Made by a program: the position numbers and the translations under genes. Of a stretch of DNA of 64,000 nucleotides, positions 17,714-27,277 are shown piece by piece (positions within the stretch are counted from its first letter, which is position 1; the number at the start of each line of letters is the position of its first letter). The notes beneath the pieces were generated by a model. It was not told the DNA's origin and did not search any database. It saw nothing but the letters and a program-made list of their open reading frames with translations. Source of the stretch: Caproiciproducens galactitolivorans (GTDB taxonomy: Bacteria; Bacillota; Clostridia; Oscillospirales; Acutalibacteraceae); contig NZ_SRMQ01000010.1 of assembly GCF_004768785.1 (NCBI RefSeq), positions 1-64,000 on the forward strand. Direction: 5' to 3'.

Positions 17714-19345
17714 ATGAAAATACTCCATGGGATTGGTGCGTCAAAAGGAATTGCAATTGGAAAAATTACGTTATGTTTGAATATTGACAACCATATTGAA
17801 AAGAAAACGATTATAGATGTGGAAGCGGAGCTTGCCCGGCTGGACGAGGCGAAAAAGACTTCCGTTGAAGCATTGAATGCGATTTACGCTAAAGCGCTTA
17901 AGCGTGTCGGCGAGGCGAACTCCATGATCTTTCAGATTCATATTATGATGCTGCAGGATGAAGATTTTTACGGCGCGATACAAACAGCGATCCGGGAGGA
18001 AAAGCTGAATGCGGAATACGCCGTATGGCAGGCGGGCCAGCAATTTTCCGAAATGTTTTCACAAATGGACGACGAATACATGCGCGGGCGCGCTTCAGAT
18101 GTGATTGATATATCCAAGCGCCTAATCCGGAATCTGGACACCCGGCTTGCCAACGGGCTGGACAGCCTTTCGTCGCCGACGATCGTCGCCGCCGCCGACC
18201 TGATGCCAAGCGAAACCGTGCAAATGGACAAGGAAATGGTCTATGCTTTTGTGACTCAGGAAGGTTCCAAAAGCTCCCATTCCGCTATTTTGGCGCGTAC
18301 TATGGGCATCCCTGCGGTAGTAGGCCTTGCGGATCAGTTCAACGAGCTTTCCGATGGGGCAGAAATCATAGTGGACGGTAATACGGGAGATGTTATCCTT
18401 GAGCCGGATGAAGCGACACGGACGGATTACCGCGCAAAGCAGGAGGAGTTTATCAAGCACCAGCAGGAGCTGAAGCTTTTAAAGGGCACGAAGGCGATTA
18501 CCAAAAACGGCGTGGAAATGGAAATTAACGCCAATATCGGCCATCCGGAAGACGTTGATTTGGCGCTGGAAAATGACGCCGACGGCATCGGCCTGTTCCG
18601 CAGCGAGTTCCTGTATATGGAGAGCAACCAGTTCCCGAGCGAGGAAGAGCAGTTTATCGCCTATAAAACGGTTTTGGAGCGTATGGGCGGCAAACGAGTC
18701 ATTATCCGCACGCTGGACCTGGGGGCGGATAAACAGGTGCCTTACCTCAACCTTCCGCACGAGGAAAATCCGGCGCTTGGCTTGCGGGCGATCCGGATTT
18801 GCCTGGATCGTCAGGATTTATTCCTTACACAGCTAAGGGCTTTAATCCGCGCTTCGGCTTACGGGAAGCTGGCGATTATGTTCCCGATGATCATTTCGGT
18901 GGATGAAGTGCGGCAGATTAAAGGCTTGGTTGAAAAGGTAAAAAATGACCTGACGAAAGAAAAAATTCCATTTGATCCCCATTTTGAAATCGGGATCATG
19001 ATTGAGACCCCGGCGTCAGTGATGCTGAGCGACGAGCTTGCGAAGGAAGTGGACTTCTTCAGCATCGGCACCAATGACTTAACGCAGTACACACTAGCGG
19101 TAGACCGTATGAACCACAGTATCTCGAAGCTGTTTGATTCCAGGCATCCGGCCGTGTTGCGCATGATTGAAATGGCTGCGCAGAGTGCAAAAAAGGCGGG
19201 CATTTGGGTTGGAATCTGCGGAGAGTCCGCGGCGGACACAAGCTTAACCGAATTTTATGTGAAAATCGGTGTCCGTGAGCTTTCTGTAACGCCTTCCGCG
19301 GTGTTGGAGCTTCGCAGGGCCGTTCAGCAGATTGACATAAAATAA
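17714..19345 (+). CDS. ptsI: PTS enzyme I, second copy
   Basis: A 543-residue enzyme I with His189 in GSKSSHSAILART, GIGLFRSEFLYM in the PEP-binding barrel, IGTNDLTQYTLAVDR and the cysteine in VGICGES. It is about 30 residues shorter at the C terminus than the copy at 12.1-13.8 kb. It stands alone, without ptsH, 147 bp after the DHHW gene. Two enzyme I genes within 6 kb may mean one is general and the other dedicated to the polyol PTS; sequence alone does not say which. The SD before ATG 17714 is weak (GGTGAAAAAG). Confidence 0.88.
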   Translation: MKILHGIGASKGIAIGKITLCLNIDNHIEKKTIIDVEAELARLDEAKKTSVEALNAIYAKALKRVGEANSMIFQIHIMMLQDEDFYGAIQTAIREEKLNAEYAVWQAGQQFSEMFSQMDDEYMRGRASDVIDISKRLIRNLDTRLANGLDSLSSPTIVAAADLMPSETVQMDKEMVYAFVTQEGSKSSHSAILARTMGIPAVVGLADQFNELSDGAEIIVDGNTGDVILEPDEATRTDYRAKQEEFIKHQQELKLLKGTKAITKNGVEMEINANIGHPEDVDLALENDADGIGLFRSEFLYMESNQFPSEEEQFIAYKTVLERMGGKRVIIRTLDLGADKQVPYLNLPHEENPALGLRAIRICLDRQDLFLTQLRALIRASAYGKLAIMFPMIISVDEVRQIKGLVEKVKNDLTKEKIPFDPHFEIGIMIETPASVMLSDELAKEVDFFSIGTNDLTQYTLAVDRMNHSISKLFDSRHPAVLRMIEMAAQSAKKAGIWVGICGESAADTSLTEFYVKIGVRELSVTPSAVLELRRAVQQIDIK

Positions 19346-19355
19346 ATTGCTTAGC

Positions 19356-19383
19356 CGGCTGTCTTCCGAAAGGAAGGCAGCCG
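19356..19383 (+). terminator. GAAA-loop hairpin after second ptsI
   Basis: CGGCTGTCTTCC pairs with GGAAGGCAGCCG across a GAAA tetraloop (one wobble pair). The sequence after it is TTAATCG rather than a clean T-run, so it is a likely but not classical terminator. Confidence 0.5.
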
Positions 19384-19721
19384 TTAATCGTTGGCAGTAA
19401 GTTTTCGTGGCGAAGTATTTGTTAATTTTTTCCAATTTGCAATTCGGTTGAAAATGCTCTTTGTGAAAAATATTCATTGAATCTTTATTCACCGTTTTAA
19501 ATATGCAGGAACATTTTTCACAAATTCATTTTATAAAAATATTTTGCGTTTTTTCTATCACGCCTCTTTGAATGGAAAACTAGTGAATTGCAATAGTTTT
19601 TTCAAAAAATGTTTGTTAAAAAATGAGATTGCAAATTTTATATCGGGATTATAGAATGCAATGGAAAAATTTTTGTTATGCAAAAAAATTGTCAAAACAC
19701 AGAACAAATTACTAATTCGGC
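19384..19721. other. AT-rich intergenic stretch without genes
   Basis: About 340 bp between the second ptsI and the opp promoter. It is markedly AT-rich with many A and T runs and has no credible reading frame. I see no repeat or hairpin worth naming. It may act as an upstream activating or regulator-binding region for the opp operon. Confidence 0.5.
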
Positions 19722-19750
19722 TTGAACTTTGAATTCAAAATTGATATAAT
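19722..19750 (+). promoter_or_regulatory. Promoter of opp operon
   Basis: TTGAAC (19722-19727), a 17-bp spacer and a perfect TATAAT (19745-19750). Transcription would begin near 19757, leaving a leader of about 190 nt before oppB. Confidence 0.75.
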
Positions 19751-19771
19751 ATTGCAATAGTGCATGTTTTG

Positions 19772-19920
19772 AGGACACACTCAACGAGTGTGTCCTATAT
19801 AGCGTTTGCGGGGGTTTTAGCGCGTTAAACCGTTACTGTGTTGGCGTTGTCAATGCCTGATTTTCAGCGCGTCAGGCTGCTTTATTTATCAATCGGCGGT
19901 TTAACGGGTTGGTGCCCCGG
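19772..19920 (+). promoter_or_regulatory. Structured 5' leader of opp operon (possible cis-regulatory RNA)
   Basis: A perfect 11-bp hairpin AGGACACACTC (19772-19782, loop AAC) is followed by a multi-stem domain. GGGG near 19811 can pair with CCCC at 19915-19918. CGTTAAACCG (19823-19832) pairs perfectly with 19897-19906. A nested hairpin joins GCCTGA (19855-19860) with 19872-19877. The oppB SD begins 11 nt after the domain. No T-run follows, so control of translation would be more likely than termination. I do not recognise a known riboswitch class. Confidence 0.5.
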
Positions 19921-19944
19921 TATCCAATTTAAGGAGTGGCTAAA

Positions 19945-20862
19945 GTGATAAAATATGTGATAAAGCGCGTGGGCTACGCACTTTTAACAATTTTCCTCAT
20001 TTCAATCATCACATTTACACTAATGAACATGATCCCAGGCGGCCCTTTTTTAAGTGAAAAGGCTGTGTCGCCCGAAACAACACAGGCGCTGAAGGTGAAG
20101 TACGGTTTGGACAAACCGCTTCCGGAGCAGTACATAACCTTTATGAAGAATTTCATTCATGGCGATCTGGGCCTGTCCATCAAGCAGAAGGGACGAACCG
20201 CCAATGATATAATTTTTTCAACGTTTCCCGTTTCGGCCAGACTTGCCGGCATGTCGGTTTTGCTGGCGCTGGTCTTGGGTGTGACGATGGGTTCTGTAGC
20301 GGCGCTGAACAGAGGGAAATGGGTCGACAGCTTGCTGATGGTGATTTCAACTCTGGGAATAGCCGTGCCAAGCTTTGTTGTTGCATCTTTTCTGCTGATT
20401 ACGTTTGGTGTCAATCTGCATCTGCTGCCGACGCTCGGTTTAAAGACCCCGCTGCATTACATCATGCCGGTCGCAGCGCTGTCGTTTTACCCAACGGCGT
20501 ATATAACCCGTTTGATGCGATCCAGTATGCTGGATGCTTTGAATCAGGATTATATCCGCACGGCGAAGGCAAAGGGCGTGAATAAGTTTGTCATGCTGTT
20601 TAAACACGCCATGCGCAATGCGATTATCCCAGTCATTACCTATGTCGGCCCGCTGCTTGCTTACACGATGACCGGAAGCTTTGTCGTTGAGAAAATATTT
20701 ACCATTCCGGGTTTAGGCCGCGAATTCATCAACTGCATTACCGGCCGCGATTACCCGATGGTTATGAGCACCACAATCTTCCTTGCGGTGCTGTTGGTTT
20801 TCATGAATGTAGTGGTGGACATTTGTTACAAACTGGTCGACCCCAGAATTAAATTGAAGTAG
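19945..20862 (+). CDS. oppB: Oligopeptide ABC transporter permease OppB
   Basis: A 305-residue inner-membrane permease of the DppB/OppB family. It has an N-terminal helix, the loop PEQYITFMKNFIHGDLG typical of OppB, about six helices and the EAA-like motif DYIRTAKAKGVNKFVMLFKH that contacts the ATPases. The start is GTG 19945, eight bases after AAGGAG; the GTG nine bases earlier overlaps the SD. It is first of five genes forming a complete Opp/Dpp importer. Confidence 0.9.
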   Translation: MIKYVIKRVGYALLTIFLISIITFTLMNMIPGGPFLSEKAVSPETTQALKVKYGLDKPLPEQYITFMKNFIHGDLGLSIKQKGRTANDIIFSTFPVSARLAGMSVLLALVLGVTMGSVAALNRGKWVDSLLMVISTLGIAVPSFVVASFLLITFGVNLHLLPTLGLKTPLHYIMPVAALSFYPTAYITRLMRSSMLDALNQDYIRTAKAKGVNKFVMLFKHAMRNAIIPVITYVGPLLAYTMTGSFVVEKIFTIPGLGREFINCITGRDYPMVMSTTIFLAVLLVFMNVVVDICYKLVDPRIKLK

Positions 20863-20879
20863 AAAGGCAGGTAAAAAAA

Positions 20880-21938
20880 TTGGACAATATAAAGCTCAAG
20901 AAAAATCCGTTCAGCTTGCAATTGAACACAGAAGATTTTTTGCCTGCCAGTACGGATGAGAAAGCATCTTTGGTTGTCATGCGTGAAAGCACAACCTACT
21001 GGAAGGATGCGGTTCGGCGTCTTAGGAAAAATAAAGTGGCGATGGTGGCGCTAGGGGTCATCATTCTGGTTATGATTTTTGCGTTTATAGTCCCGAATTT
21101 TTATCCGTATCGTTACGACCAGCAGATTCGCGGCAGCGAAGATCTGCGTCCAATGCAGTACTCCACAATGGAATTGAAAAGCATTTCTCAGGGCAAAAGC
21201 GTCTTCCCGCATATTTTCGGTACGGACAGCTTTGGCCGCGACATTGCAATCCGCGTCATGATCGGCGCGCGGATTTCCCTTATGGTTGGTTTGGTTGCCA
21301 GCCTGCTTGTTTTGCTGATCGGAAGCATTTACGGCGCGATTGCCGGATACTTTGGCGGCAAGGTTGATATGGTGATGATGCGTATTGTGGATATTATCTA
21401 CTCTGTGCCAGATATGTTAATTATTATCCTTTTGCAGGTAACCTTGAAAACGCCGCTGACGAGGTTGTTTGACAGTAACCCCGCTTTTGCGGGCCTGCAA
21501 AAAGTCGGAGTCGGTTTGATTAGTATCTTTATTACATTCAGCCTGCTGTACTGGGTTGGTATGGCAAGGATTGTGCGCGGCCAGATTATGACGCTGAAAG
21601 AACAGGAATTTGTTACAGCGGCAAAGGCGCTGGGCGCTTCAAACCGTCAGATCATTATGAAGCATCTGCTTCCGAACTGTATCGGGACGCTGATCGTTAC
21701 AACAACGTTGCAGATCCCTTCCGCAATCTTTACGGAAGCGTTCCTCAGCTACCTTGGACTGGGGGTTGCTATCCCCATGGCAAGCCTGGGTTCGCTTGCG
21801 TCCGATGCGCTGGGCGGAATCAGCGCTTACCCGTATCGTTTGATTGTTCCGTCTGTTGCAATCAGCTTGATTATTTTGTCATTCAACCTCTTTGGCGACG
21901 GCCTGAGGGATGCGTTTGATCCAAAGCTTAAGAAATAG
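20880..21938 (+). CDS. oppC: Oligopeptide ABC transporter permease OppC
   Basis: A 352-residue second permease. An N-terminal OppC-type region (about residues 40-60, first helix) precedes a long external loop with IFGTDSFGRDIAIRVMIGAR, the usual OppC signature. The EAA-like loop is EFVTAAKALGASNRQIIMKH. It starts with TTG at 20880 after AGGCAGG, 17 bp downstream of oppB. With OppB it forms the membrane channel. Confidence 0.9.
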   Translation: MDNIKLKKNPFSLQLNTEDFLPASTDEKASLVVMRESTTYWKDAVRRLRKNKVAMVALGVIILVMIFAFIVPNFYPYRYDQQIRGSEDLRPMQYSTMELKSISQGKSVFPHIFGTDSFGRDIAIRVMIGARISLMVGLVASLLVLLIGSIYGAIAGYFGGKVDMVMMRIVDIIYSVPDMLIIILLQVTLKTPLTRLFDSNPAFAGLQKVGVGLISIFITFSLLYWVGMARIVRGQIMTLKEQEFVTAAKALGASNRQIIMKHLLPNCIGTLIVTTTLQIPSAIFTEAFLSYLGLGVAIPMASLGSLASDALGGISAYPYRLIVPSVAISLIILSFNLFGDGLRDAFDPKLKK

Positions 21939-21949
21939 GAGATTTGAAA

Positions 21950-22960
21950 ATGAGTGCGAATTGCCTTCTTGATATAGAAAACCTTCAAGTTTCCTTTTTT
22001 ACCCCTGCCGGAGAGGTAAAGGCCGTCAGCGGTGTGTCTTACACACTTAACCACGGCGAGGTGCTTGGAATTGTTGGAGAATCCGGAAGCGGAAAAAGTG
22101 TTTCCGCATATACCCTGATGGGTTTGATCGCTAATCCGGGTAAAATTGTAGGCGGCACGGTGGACTTTAACGGCCACCAAGTGCATAAGATGACTGAAAA
22201 AGAATTCCGCAAAATGCGCGGAAGCGAAGTCAGCATTATTTTCCAGGATCCGATGACTTCTCTCAACCCTGTGTTCACAATTGGCAGCCAGCTGATGGAA
22301 ATGCTGCGCCTGCACACGAATAAAAATAAGGAGGAGCGCAAGGCGAGGGCGATCGAGCTGTTGAGGTTGGTCGGCATGAACGAACCGGAAAAGCGCTTAA
22401 AACAGTATCCGCATGAATTCTCCGGCGGTATGCGCCAGAGGGTCATGATCGCCATGGCGCTTGCTTGTGAGCCGAAGCTGTTGATCGCGGACGAACCGAC
22501 CACAGCGCTCGACGTAACCATTCAGGCTCAGATACTGGAACTGATGGTTGAACTGAAAAAGAAAATCAATATGTCGATTATTATGATTACCCATGATCTG
22601 GGTGTTGTTTCCGATGTTTGCGACCGCATAGCGGTCATGTACGCCGGGAAGATTGTGGAAATCGGCAGTACGGATGATATATTTTATAATCCGAAGCATT
22701 GCTATACCGAAGGGTTGCTGCGTTCCATCCCGAAGCTGCATGAAAAGGGACACGAACGCCTGGTTCCGATTGAAGGCGTGCCGGTCGATTTGCTGTCCCC
22801 TCCGGCGGGCTGCCCGTTTGCTCCGCGCTGCGACAAGTGCATGAAAATCTGCCTGCGGCAGATGCCGGAGTATACGGAGATATCTCCGGGCCATAAAAGC
22901 GCCTGCTGGCAGCTTCAGAAAGAGCAGTTTGAGAATGCCGAGGGGGGAAACAAGGAATGA
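21950..22960 (+). CDS. oppD: Oligopeptide ABC transporter ATP-binding protein OppD
   Basis: A 336-residue ATPase with Walker [13 protein letters not shown]-loop [13 protein letters not shown] signature [12 protein letters not shown] and Walker [13 protein letters not shown]. The C-terminal oligopeptide-transporter domain is cysteine-containing (PFAPRCDKC), as in OppD/DppD where such cysteines can bind an Fe-S cluster. ATG 21950 follows AGGAGA. The end overlaps oppF by ATGA, indicating coupled synthesis of the ATPase heterodimer. Confidence 0.92.
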   Translation: MSANCLLDIENLQVSFFTPAGEVKAVSGVSYTLNHGEVLGIVGESGSGKSVSAYTLMGLIANPGKIVGGTVDFNGHQVHKMTEKEFRKMRGSEVSIIFQDPMTSLNPVFTIGSQLMEMLRLHTNKNKEERKARAIELLRLVGMNEPEKRLKQYPHEFSGGMRQRVMIAMALACEPKLLIADEPTTALDVTIQAQILELMVELKKKINMSIIMITHDLGVVSDVCDRIAVMYAGKIVEIGSTDDIFYNPKHCYTEGLLRSIPKLHEKGHERLVPIEGVPVDLLSPPAGCPFAPRCDKCMKICLRQMPEYTEISPGHKSACWQLQKEQFENAEGGNKE

Positions 22961-23925
22961 GCGAAAAGCTATTAGAAGTTGAGCATCTTCAGCAGTATTT
23001 CCCGGTAAGCGGCGGTCTGTTTAAAAAAAATTACGTAAAAGCGGTTGATGATGTAAGCTTTTATATCAATAAAGGGGAAACTTTCGGCCTTGTAGGAGAA
23101 AGCGGTTGCGGAAAAACGACAACCGGAAGGACAATTTTAAGATTATATGAGCCTACAGGTGGGAAGATTATATATGACGGCGTGGACGTTACCCATGTCC
23201 CCTTTGCACCGTACCGCAGAAAAATGCAGATTGTTTTTCAGGATCCGTACGCTTCCCTCGACGCCCGTATGACCGTCGGTGACATTATCGGGGAGCCGAT
23301 CGATATACACGGTCTCGCTGCCAATAAAAAGGAGCGCGATGAACGGATCCTCTCCCTTTTGGAAAGGGTTGGCCTGAATTCCGAGCATGCAAACCGATAC
23401 CCGCATGAGTTTTCCGGCGGTCAGCGGCAGAGGGTCGGCATTGCCCGCGCGCTTGCGGTGCAGCCGGAATTCATCGTCTGCGACGAGCCGATTTCCGCCT
23501 TGGATGTGTCCATTCAGGCGCAGGTTGTGAATATGTTCGAAGATTTGCAGCAGGAATTGGGTCTCACCTATTTATTTATTGCGCATGATTTAGCAATTGT
23601 TAAGCATATCAGTAACCGGATTGGCGTAATGTATTTAGGTAAGATGGTGGAACTGGCCGACAGCGATATGCTTTACGAGCATCCGATCCATCCCTATACG
23701 CAGAGCCTGCTTTCCGCTATTCCGATTCCGGATCCGCATACAAGCAGGACAAAGAAGCGGATTGTTCTGGAAGGCGATGTGCCCAGCCCGCTGAATCCGC
23801 CGTCTGGGTGTCGGTTCCGGACCCGCTGCCCGTACGCGACGGAGCAGTGTGCCGTCGAGGTGCCGGAATTCAAAGAATATGAAGCAGGGCATTTTGCGGC
23901 CTGCCACCGGATTGGAGAAATTTAG
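22957..23925 (+). CDS. oppF: Oligopeptide ABC transporter ATP-binding protein OppF
   Basis: A 322-residue ATPase. Walker A is [11 protein letters not shown], the Q-loop FQDPYASLD, the signature [12 protein letters not shown] and Walker [12 protein letters not shown]. The C-terminal domain has the cysteine pattern [14 protein letters not shown]. Its start overlaps oppD and it is followed 66 bp later by the binding-protein gene. It pairs with OppD to power import. Confidence 0.92.
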   Translation: MSEKLLEVEHLQQYFPVSGGLFKKNYVKAVDDVSFYINKGETFGLVGESGCGKTTTGRTILRLYEPTGGKIIYDGVDVTHVPFAPYRRKMQIVFQDPYASLDARMTVGDIIGEPIDIHGLAANKKERDERILSLLERVGLNSEHANRYPHEFSGGQRQRVGIARALAVQPEFIVCDEPISALDVSIQAQVVNMFEDLQQELGLTYLFIAHDLAIVKHISNRIGVMYLGKMVELADSDMLYEHPIHPYTQSLLSAIPIPDPHTSRTKKRIVLEGDVPSPLNPPSGCRFRTRCPYATEQCAVEVPEFKEYEAGHFAACHRIGEI

Positions 23926-23991
23926 AGGTTTTAATTTGCAGAGCAAATTGAAATAAAAGAATTTTTCGAAAAAACTGGAGGGATTTAATTT

Positions 23992-25644
23992 ATGAGAAAA
24001 AGAATAGTTTCCTTGTTACTTGCAGTGGCTCTTTTCTCTTCCGCATTTGTGGGATGCGGAGGCGGTGCGAGCACCTCTACAGCAGAAGGCGTAAGCAGCG
24101 AAGCAGCCGGTGCAAAATCGCTGAGCGTCAGCCTTGGCTCTGAACCGCTGACGATGGATCCGGCTTTAAACCAGGCGGCCGATGTTACCACCGTGATGAA
24201 CCATTTGTTTGAAGGCCTGACCAGGTACTCTTCGGACAAGAAGACGGTGAATGCGCAAGCGAAAGATATTCAAGTTAGTAGTGATCGCAAAACGTATACG
24301 ATTACCCTTCGTGACGACATTAAATGGTCCGACGGCAAGCCGGTAACCGCAGGCGATTTTGAATATGCATGGAAGAGAGCGGTTGATCCGAAAACCGCAT
24401 CCCAGTATGCTTATATTTTTGATCCGGTCCTCAATGCAAACGAAATTGTAGCCGGTAAAAAAGACAAGGATACGCTTGGCATAAAGGCACAGGACGATAA
24501 GACTCTTGTTGTAACTTTAAGAGCTCCGTGTCCGTATTTTAACGAGCTTCTTTCCTTTACGGCTTATTTCCCGCTCCGCAAGGATGTTGTTGAGGGCAAC
24601 GAACAGTGGACCCAGAGCCCGAAAACCTATATTTCCAACGGTCCTTTTACGATGAAGGAATGGAGCCATAAGGAAAGCATCACTTTAGCGAAGAACCCGA
24701 ATTATTACGACAAAGATAAAATCAAGCTTGATACCATTAAATTTGTCTTGCTGGAAGATGACAGCGCAAGGCTTGCCGCTTACCAGAACGGCGAAATCAG
24801 CTTCTGCTATGCCATTCCGACCGAAGAAATTCCGTCATGGCAGTCGAAGCCGGACTTCCAGAAAGTACCGGATCTTGGAACAAACTTTGTTGATTTCAAC
24901 TGCAAGAAGAAGCCCTTCGACGATCCGAAGGTAAGAAAAGCTTTATCGCTTGCGATCGACCGCAGCTACCTTGTGGATACGGTTACAAAGAAAACACAGA
25001 CCGCCGCAGCCGCATTTGTTCCGGTCGGTGTTCGTGACGTTGAGCCTACACAGGAGTTCCGTAAAGCCGGAAAAGACTTCTATTCCGTTAGCACGGAGGA
25101 TTACGAGAAGAATGTAGCTGAAGCGAAGAAGCTCCTTGCGGAAGCCGGTTATCCGGATGGCAAGGGATTCCCCACCGTTGAATATGCTACAAACCCTGCT
25201 TCTTTGAACAACGCAATGGCGGAAGCCATCCAGAATATGTGGAAGACCCAGCTTGGCATTAACTGCACAATTTCCCAGCAGGAGTGGTCCGTATTTATCG
25301 ACTCCCGTAACAAAGGAAATTACCAGATCGCCCGTGACGCGTTCGGCGTTGATTTCAACGATCCGGTTTCCATGCTTGACCTGTTTGTTACCGATGGCGG
25401 CAACAACAGTTCCAAATACTCGAATCCGGAATACGACAAGATCATTGCACAGGTTAAGTCAACGGACGACAACAAGGTCAGAATGCCGCTTTTGCATCAG
25501 GCAGAGGAAATCATTATGAGAGATATGCCGGTTGCTCCTCTCACTTACCGTTCACGCGTTTTCCTGTTGAATCCGAATGTAAAAGGCTATTATGAGAATC
25601 CGATGGGCTTTGACTACTTCATGTATGCTACTGTAGAAGGCTGA
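23992..25644 (+). CDS. oppA: Oligopeptide-binding lipoprotein OppA
   Basis: A 550-residue solute-binding protein of the SBP_bac_5 family. A lipoprotein signal peptide ends in FVGCGGG, so Cys21 should be lipidated and the protein anchored outside the membrane. The mature start LGSEPLTMDPALNQA and the region KWSDGKPVTAGDFEYAWKRA are family hallmarks. It should deliver peptides to OppBC. It is the last gene of the operon and is followed by a strong terminator. The SD is GGAGGG before ATG 23992. Confidence 0.92.
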   Translation: MRKRIVSLLLAVALFSSAFVGCGGGASTSTAEGVSSEAAGAKSLSVSLGSEPLTMDPALNQAADVTTVMNHLFEGLTRYSSDKKTVNAQAKDIQVSSDRKTYTITLRDDIKWSDGKPVTAGDFEYAWKRAVDPKTASQYAYIFDPVLNANEIVAGKKDKDTLGIKAQDDKTLVVTLRAPCPYFNELLSFTAYFPLRKDVVEGNEQWTQSPKTYISNGPFTMKEWSHKESITLAKNPNYYDKDKIKLDTIKFVLLEDDSARLAAYQNGEISFCYAIPTEEIPSWQSKPDFQKVPDLGTNFVDFNCKKKPFDDPKVRKALSLAIDRSYLVDTVTKKTQTAAAAFVPVGVRDVEPTQEFRKAGKDFYSVSTEDYEKNVAEAKKLLAEAGYPDGKGFPTVEYATNPASLNNAMAEAIQNMWKTQLGINCTISQQEWSVFIDSRNKGNYQIARDAFGVDFNDPVSMLDLFVTDGGNNSSKYSNPEYDKIIAQVKSTDDNKVRMPLLHQAEEIIMRDMPVAPLTYRSRVFLLNPNVKGYYENPMGFDYFMYATVEG

Positions 25645-25659
25645 TTGGATATCGTTTTC

Positions 25660-25693
25660 AAGGCGTTCCCGTCTTTTTCGGGAACGCCTTTTT
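25660..25693 (+). terminator. Terminator of opp operon
   Basis: A perfect 12-bp stem AAGGCGTTCCCG (25660-25671) with its complement at 25679-25690 and a T-run. It sits 16 bp after the oppA stop. Confidence 0.9.
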
Positions 25694-25902
25694 GTACAAA
25701 TTCAATAAAAGTATATGAATGAACAGAGTGTGAACAACTTCATAAATGCTGTCTTTATTGGTTTAAAGTGATAATATATCGATTATTTTGCAATATTTAT
25801 AATACGTTATTTCATTTAATAAATCTACAATGTAAAAAAGTAAATAAAAACTAGTAAAATAAACGATTCTATAAAATATAACGCATAATTACAAATATGA
25901 GG

Positions 25903-25931
25903 TTGCAAATATGCGATATCAGTAGTATAAT
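25903..25931 (+). promoter_or_regulatory. Promoter of liv operon
   Basis: TTGCAA (25903-25908), 17-bp spacer and perfect TATAAT (25926-25931), about 70 bp before livJ. The 200 bp upstream (25694-25902) is AT-rich with no genes or obvious structures. Confidence 0.7.
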
Positions 25932-26001
25932 CAGAAACATTAAATATTTAAAAATCGATATTAAAATGTGTGACGATTTCGAATTTGGGAGGTTAAACAC
26001 A

Positions 26002-27171
26002 ATGAAAAAGCGTTTATTAGCGGCTGCGCTTGCGGCGACGATGGTTGCAGCCTCTGTGACAGGATGTGCGCAATCGGGAGATTCAAAGGGTACCGGTGAT
26101 GCTGCGAGCGGAGACACCGTTAAAATCGGCGGGCTTGCTCCGCTGACCGGCAATGTATCCGTTTATGGAATTGCTACAAATAACGGAATTAAGCTTGCTG
26201 TCGATGAAATCAATAAAGCGGGCGGCGTTCTGGGCAAGAAGATCGAATATGTGCCCTATGATGAAAAGGGGGACGCCATTGAGGCCGTTAATGCTTATAA
26301 TAAGCTGGTTCAGGATGACAAGGTGGTCGCGCTGATTGGCGACGTAACTTCCAAGCCGACGATTGCCGTTGCGCAAAAAGCGGTGAAAGACGGTTTGCCG
26401 ATGATTACCGCGACCGGTACCGCTGCGGATATTACCAAGGCCGGCGAAAACGTATTCCGTGCCTGCTTTATCGATCCGTACCAGGGTGAACTGATGGCGG
26501 CTTATGCTGCAAGAAAGCTGAATGCGAAGACCGCCGCGATCATCTATGACAACGGCGACGACTATTCCACGGGTGTGGCAAACGCTTTTGAAGCGGCCGC
26601 AAAGTCCGAAGGGATTACCATTACCAACAAGGAAGCGTATCAGTCCGGCGCAATGGACTTTAAAACCCAGCTTACGAAGATTAAGGCAAGCAATCCGGAT
26701 GTTGTTATGATTCCGGTTTATTACTCCGATGTTGCGCTGATTGCCGTACAGGCGAAAGACATCGGCCTGAAAGCAAAGCTGCTTGGCGCGGACGGCTGGG
26801 ACGGTGTCCTTGAGAAAATCGACAAAAGCAACCAGGATGCTGTTAAGGGCTGCTATTTCTGCAGCCAGTACTCCGCGGAAAGCACGGATCCGAAGCTTCA
26901 GGAATTCCTGAAGAAATACAAGGAAACCTATAAAACCGATCCGAACATGTTTGCTGTTCTGGGTTATGATGCCATGGGCATGATGGCGGCGGCCATTAAC
27001 AAGGCCGGTTCGACAGATTCAGACAAGATTGTTTCCGCGTTAAAAGCGCTGGAATACAAGGGACTTACCGGTAACACCACATTTGATGAAAACCGCAACC
27101 CGGTCAGAGAAGCGGTTATTACGACCATTTCCGACGGTAAGTATAAGTTTGTTGAAAACTTTAAAAAGTAA
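26002..27171 (+). CDS. livJ: Branched-chain amino acid-binding lipoprotein LivJ
   Basis: A 389-residue periplasmic-binding-protein type 1 family receptor. The lipoprotein signal ends in SVTGCAQ (Cys21 by count). The mature protein begins VKIGGLAPLTGNVSVYG, as usual for Leu/Ile/Val receptors, and contains the conserved LIGDVTSKPTIAVA segment. The ATG at 26002 follows GGGAGG; an earlier in-frame start at 25897 would overlap the promoter. It is the first gene of a five-gene importer and is separated from livH by an attenuator-like hairpin. Confidence 0.92.
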   Translation: MKKRLLAAALAATMVAASVTGCAQSGDSKGTGDAASGDTVKIGGLAPLTGNVSVYGIATNNGIKLAVDEINKAGGVLGKKIEYVPYDEKGDAIEAVNAYNKLVQDDKVVALIGDVTSKPTIAVAQKAVKDGLPMITATGTAADITKAGENVFRACFIDPYQGELMAAYAARKLNAKTAAIIYDNGDDYSTGVANAFEAAAKSEGITITNKEAYQSGAMDFKTQLTKIKASNPDVVMIPVYYSDVALIAVQAKDIGLKAKLLGADGWDGVLEKIDKSNQDAVKGCYFCSQYSAESTDPKLQEFLKKYKETYKTDPNMFAVLGYDAMGMMAAAINKAGSTDSDKIVSALKALEYKGLTGNTTFDENRNPVREAVITTISDGKYKFVENFKK

Positions 27172-27202
27172 TTCGTTCACTCAGTCAGATATTTTTGAAT
27201 GA

Positions 27203-27232
27203 AAAAGAGGGTGAAGTAATTCACCCTCTTTT
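27203..27232 (+). terminator. Hairpin between livJ and livH (partial terminator)
   Basis: A perfect 13-bp stem AAAAGAGGGTGAA (27203-27215), GTAA loop and its complement at 27220-27232, ending in TTTT. It lies inside the operon, where such structures commonly lower expression of the membrane genes relative to the binding protein. Confidence 0.8.
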
Positions 27233-27277
27233 CGGATTTATTTGAAAAAGGCTTAGAATTGCAGGAGGGTGCAGCTT

